Assembly (NCBI GenBank): GCA_934408795.1
Contig: CAKRVQ010000042.1
Coordinates: forward strand, 1 to 7,958
DNA length: 7,958 nucleotides
Origin: an uncultured Eubacteriales bacterium
GTDB lineage: Bacteria; Bacillota; Clostridia; Oscillospirales; Acutalibacteraceae
Direction: 5' to 3'
The first letter of the stretch is position 1, and every line of letters starts with the position of its first letter. The translations under genes were made by a program, and so were the position numbers. The notes below the pieces were generated by a model, which saw only the letters and a program-made list of their open reading frames with translations, made no database searches and had not been told where the DNA came from. Of this stretch, positions 6,861-7,958 are shown piece after piece.

Positions 6861-7414
6861 AGGAACTGTCACTCAATATTCTTGATATAGCGGAAAATTC
6901 CTTCAAAGCCGCAGCAAAGCTTGTGGAAGTCATCATAAGCGAGACCGATGATACCTTGACCGTGACCGTTAAGGATGACGGAAAAGGTATGTCGCCGCAA
7001 ACTGCTGCCGCGGTCATCGATCCGTTTTTTACCACCAGAACCACCAGAAAGGTGGGAATGGGAATACCTCTTTTCAAAATGGAGGCAGAGCAAACGGGCG
7101 GTCGGTTTTCCCTTGTATCAAGAAGTATTGAAGATTATCCCGAGGATCACGGAACCGAGGTAACGGCGCTGTTTTACAAAAATCATCTGGACTTTACTCC
7201 GCTCGGCGACATTGTCTCAACGGTAAAAACAATAGTCCAGGGTCACCCGGGGGTCGACTTTTCGTTTCGCCACGATATGCCGAAGGGCAGCGTCGGAATG
7301 GACACCCGCGAGCTGAAAGAGGTGCTCGGAACCGTCCCGCTCAACAACACGGAGGTGTTGTGCTGGATAGGCGAATACCTGACCGAACAGTATTCGGCGA
7401 TCGGGCGCTCTTAA
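6857..7414 (+). CDS. Histidine-kinase-like ATPase without phosphoacceptor domain
   Basis: A 185-residue soluble protein whose N-terminal half is a GHKL ATPase: N box LNILDIAENSFKA (6-18, Asn14), G1 DDGKGM (40-45), F box DPFFTTR (55-61) and G2 KVGMGIPLFKMEAEQTGG (65-82). There is no sensor, membrane segment, HAMP or DHp helix with a phosphoacceptor histidine. The final 80-100 residues, after LDFTPLGDIV, match no domain I can name. It would bind ATP but cannot be a conventional autophosphorylating kinase unless it acts on another protein. Its start overlaps the PHP stop by ATGA. Together with the RsbW-like protein it is the second GHKL ATPase in the operon. A link to the HydS-like sensor is inferred from context only. 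Confidence 0.85.
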   Translation: MKELSLNILDIAENSFKAAAKLVEVIISETDDTLTVTVKDDGKGMSPQTAAAVIDPFFTTRTTRKVGMGIPLFKMEAEQTGGRFSLVSRSIEDYPEDHGTEVTALFYKNHLDFTPLGDIVSTVKTIVQGHPGVDFSFRHDMPKGSVGMDTRELKEVLGTVPLNNTEVLCWIGEYLTEQYSAIGRS

Positions 7415-7446
7415 AAATAAATCAATAACCTGAAAGGAAGAAATAT

Positions 7447-7818
7447 ATGAAATCATTGGCTGAATTACAGGCGATCAAAGAGAGGATGCAGAGCAAGGTC
7501 AACCTTCGCGAAGGCACGGGAGATGTCCGCGTTGTAGTCGGAATGGCGACCTGCGGTATTGCCGCCGGCGCACGCCCTGTTCTCAACACCCTCGTTGAAG
7601 AGGTCAACAGACTCGGAATTACCGATAAGGTGACCGTATCACAGACAGGCTGCATCGGCATTTGCCAATATGAGCCTATCGTCGAGGTCTATGAGGCAGG
7701 CAAGGACAAGGTCACCTATGTTAAGATGACCGCCGAAAAGGCAAAGAAGGTTGCCGAGCAGCACCTTAAGAACGGCAAGATAGTTTCAGAGTATGTCATA
7801 ACCGAAACCAAGGCATAA
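7447..7818 (+). CDS. hndB: HndB-like thioredoxin-fold ferredoxin-domain subunit
   Basis: A 123-residue protein of the [2Fe-2S] thioredoxin-like family, the HndB position of the HndABCD hydrogenase, thought to carry electrons or stabilise the diaphorase part. After a short helical lead comes the fold core: VVVGMATCGIAAGARPV (Cys36), then VSQTGCIGICQYEPIVEV (Cys69, Cys73). Only these three cysteines are present, one fewer than the four of a classical thioredoxin-like ferredoxin, so cluster binding would need a non-cysteine ligand or may be lost. The start follows AAAGGAAG at 7433-7440 by a short spacer. It begins 32 bases after the ATPase gene and ends 18 bases before hndC, which has its own strong ribosome site. 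Confidence 0.88.
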   Translation: MKSLAELQAIKERMQSKVNLREGTGDVRVVVGMATCGIAAGARPVLNTLVEEVNRLGITDKVTVSQTGCIGICQYEPIVEVYEAGKDKVTYVKMTAEKAKKVAEQHLKNGKIVSEYVITETKA

Positions 7819-7836
7819 TTTTTGGAGGTTAAATAT

Positions 7837-7958
7837 ATGATTCGTGCACATGTTTTGATCTGCGGCGGTACGGGTTGTACCTCTTCGGGCAGTAAGGCAA
7901 TCCAGGCTGCCTTCGCAGAGAGTATCGAAAGAAACGGTCTTGCCGATGAGGTCAAGAT
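7837..7958 (+). CDS. hndC: NuoF-like flavoprotein subunit of the hydrogenase (5' end only)
   Basis: The first 40 codons of a gene that continues past the window. The N-terminus MIRAHVLICGGTGCTSSGS matches the thioredoxin-like [2Fe-2S] domain that opens HndC/HydB, with Cys9 and Cys14 as the first two ligands. In full-length family members this domain is followed by FMN- and NAD(P)-binding NuoF domains and iron-sulfur domains, forming the site proposed for electron bifurcation. A strong TTTGGAGG lies 8-9 bases before the ATG. The gene directly follows hndB, and the catalytic hndD/hydA is expected next, outside the window. The assignment rests on a short stretch plus context. Confidence 0.8.
   Translation, partial: MIRAHVLICGGTGCTSSGSKAIQAAFAESIERNGLADEVK

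Overview
This 7,958-base window looks like chromosomal DNA from a strictly anaerobic, fermentative Clostridia-type Firmicute. An Oscillospiraceae/Ruminococcaceae-like gut bacterium is my best guess, but no marker gene fixes the taxon. The reasons are strong AGGAGG-type ribosome sites, base composition near 50% GC, tightly overlapping genes, and an operon of the NAD(P)-linked, electron-bifurcating [FeFe]-hydrogenase type (HndABCD of Desulfovibrio, HydABC of Thermotoga).

Left part (1-2471, minus strand): two cell-envelope genes. A GT2 polyprenyl-phosphate glycosyltransferase (2471 down to 1476) is followed by an acyltransferase-3 integral membrane protein (1293 down to 244) that appears to start at a TTG. 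They are separated by 182 bases containing a long imperfect hairpin. Beyond the acyltransferase, bases 1-150 hold no convincing gene but form a compact set of nested inverted repeats, a candidate structured RNA or small repeat element.

Middle (2472-3083): a 612-base divergent intergenic region. It holds a candidate promoter for each direction, a 23-base imperfect direct repeat in the glycosyltransferase leader, a perfect 7+7 palindrome, and a hydrogenase leader of about 140 bases with mutually exclusive hairpins and a possible leaderless 24-codon ORF.

Right part (3084-7958, plus strand): nine genes in one operon-like run. Electron-transfer subunits bracket it: hndA (NuoE-like) first, then hndB (2Fe-2S thioredoxin-like) and the start of hndC/hydB (NuoF-like), which runs off the window; the catalytic subunit is expected beyond the edge. 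Between them sit six genes that look regulatory: a DRTGG protein, an RsbW-like ATPase, a divergent HydS-like [FeFe]-hydrogenase, a second DRTGG protein, a PHP-family phosphoesterase, and a histidine-kinase-like ATPase without a dimerisation/phosphoacceptor domain. Four of the five junctions within this set overlap by 4-14 bases; the fifth, before the HydS-like gene, is a 131-base gap able to form nested stems.

A reasonable model is that the HydS-like protein senses H2 or redox state and that the ATPase/DRTGG/PHP proteins relay this to synthesis or activity of the bifurcating hydrogenase. Similar neighbourhoods are known from Thermotogae and Clostridia, but the biochemical roles of these accessory proteins are, to my knowledge, not established. 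That module and the structured intergenic elements are the most interesting parts of the window.
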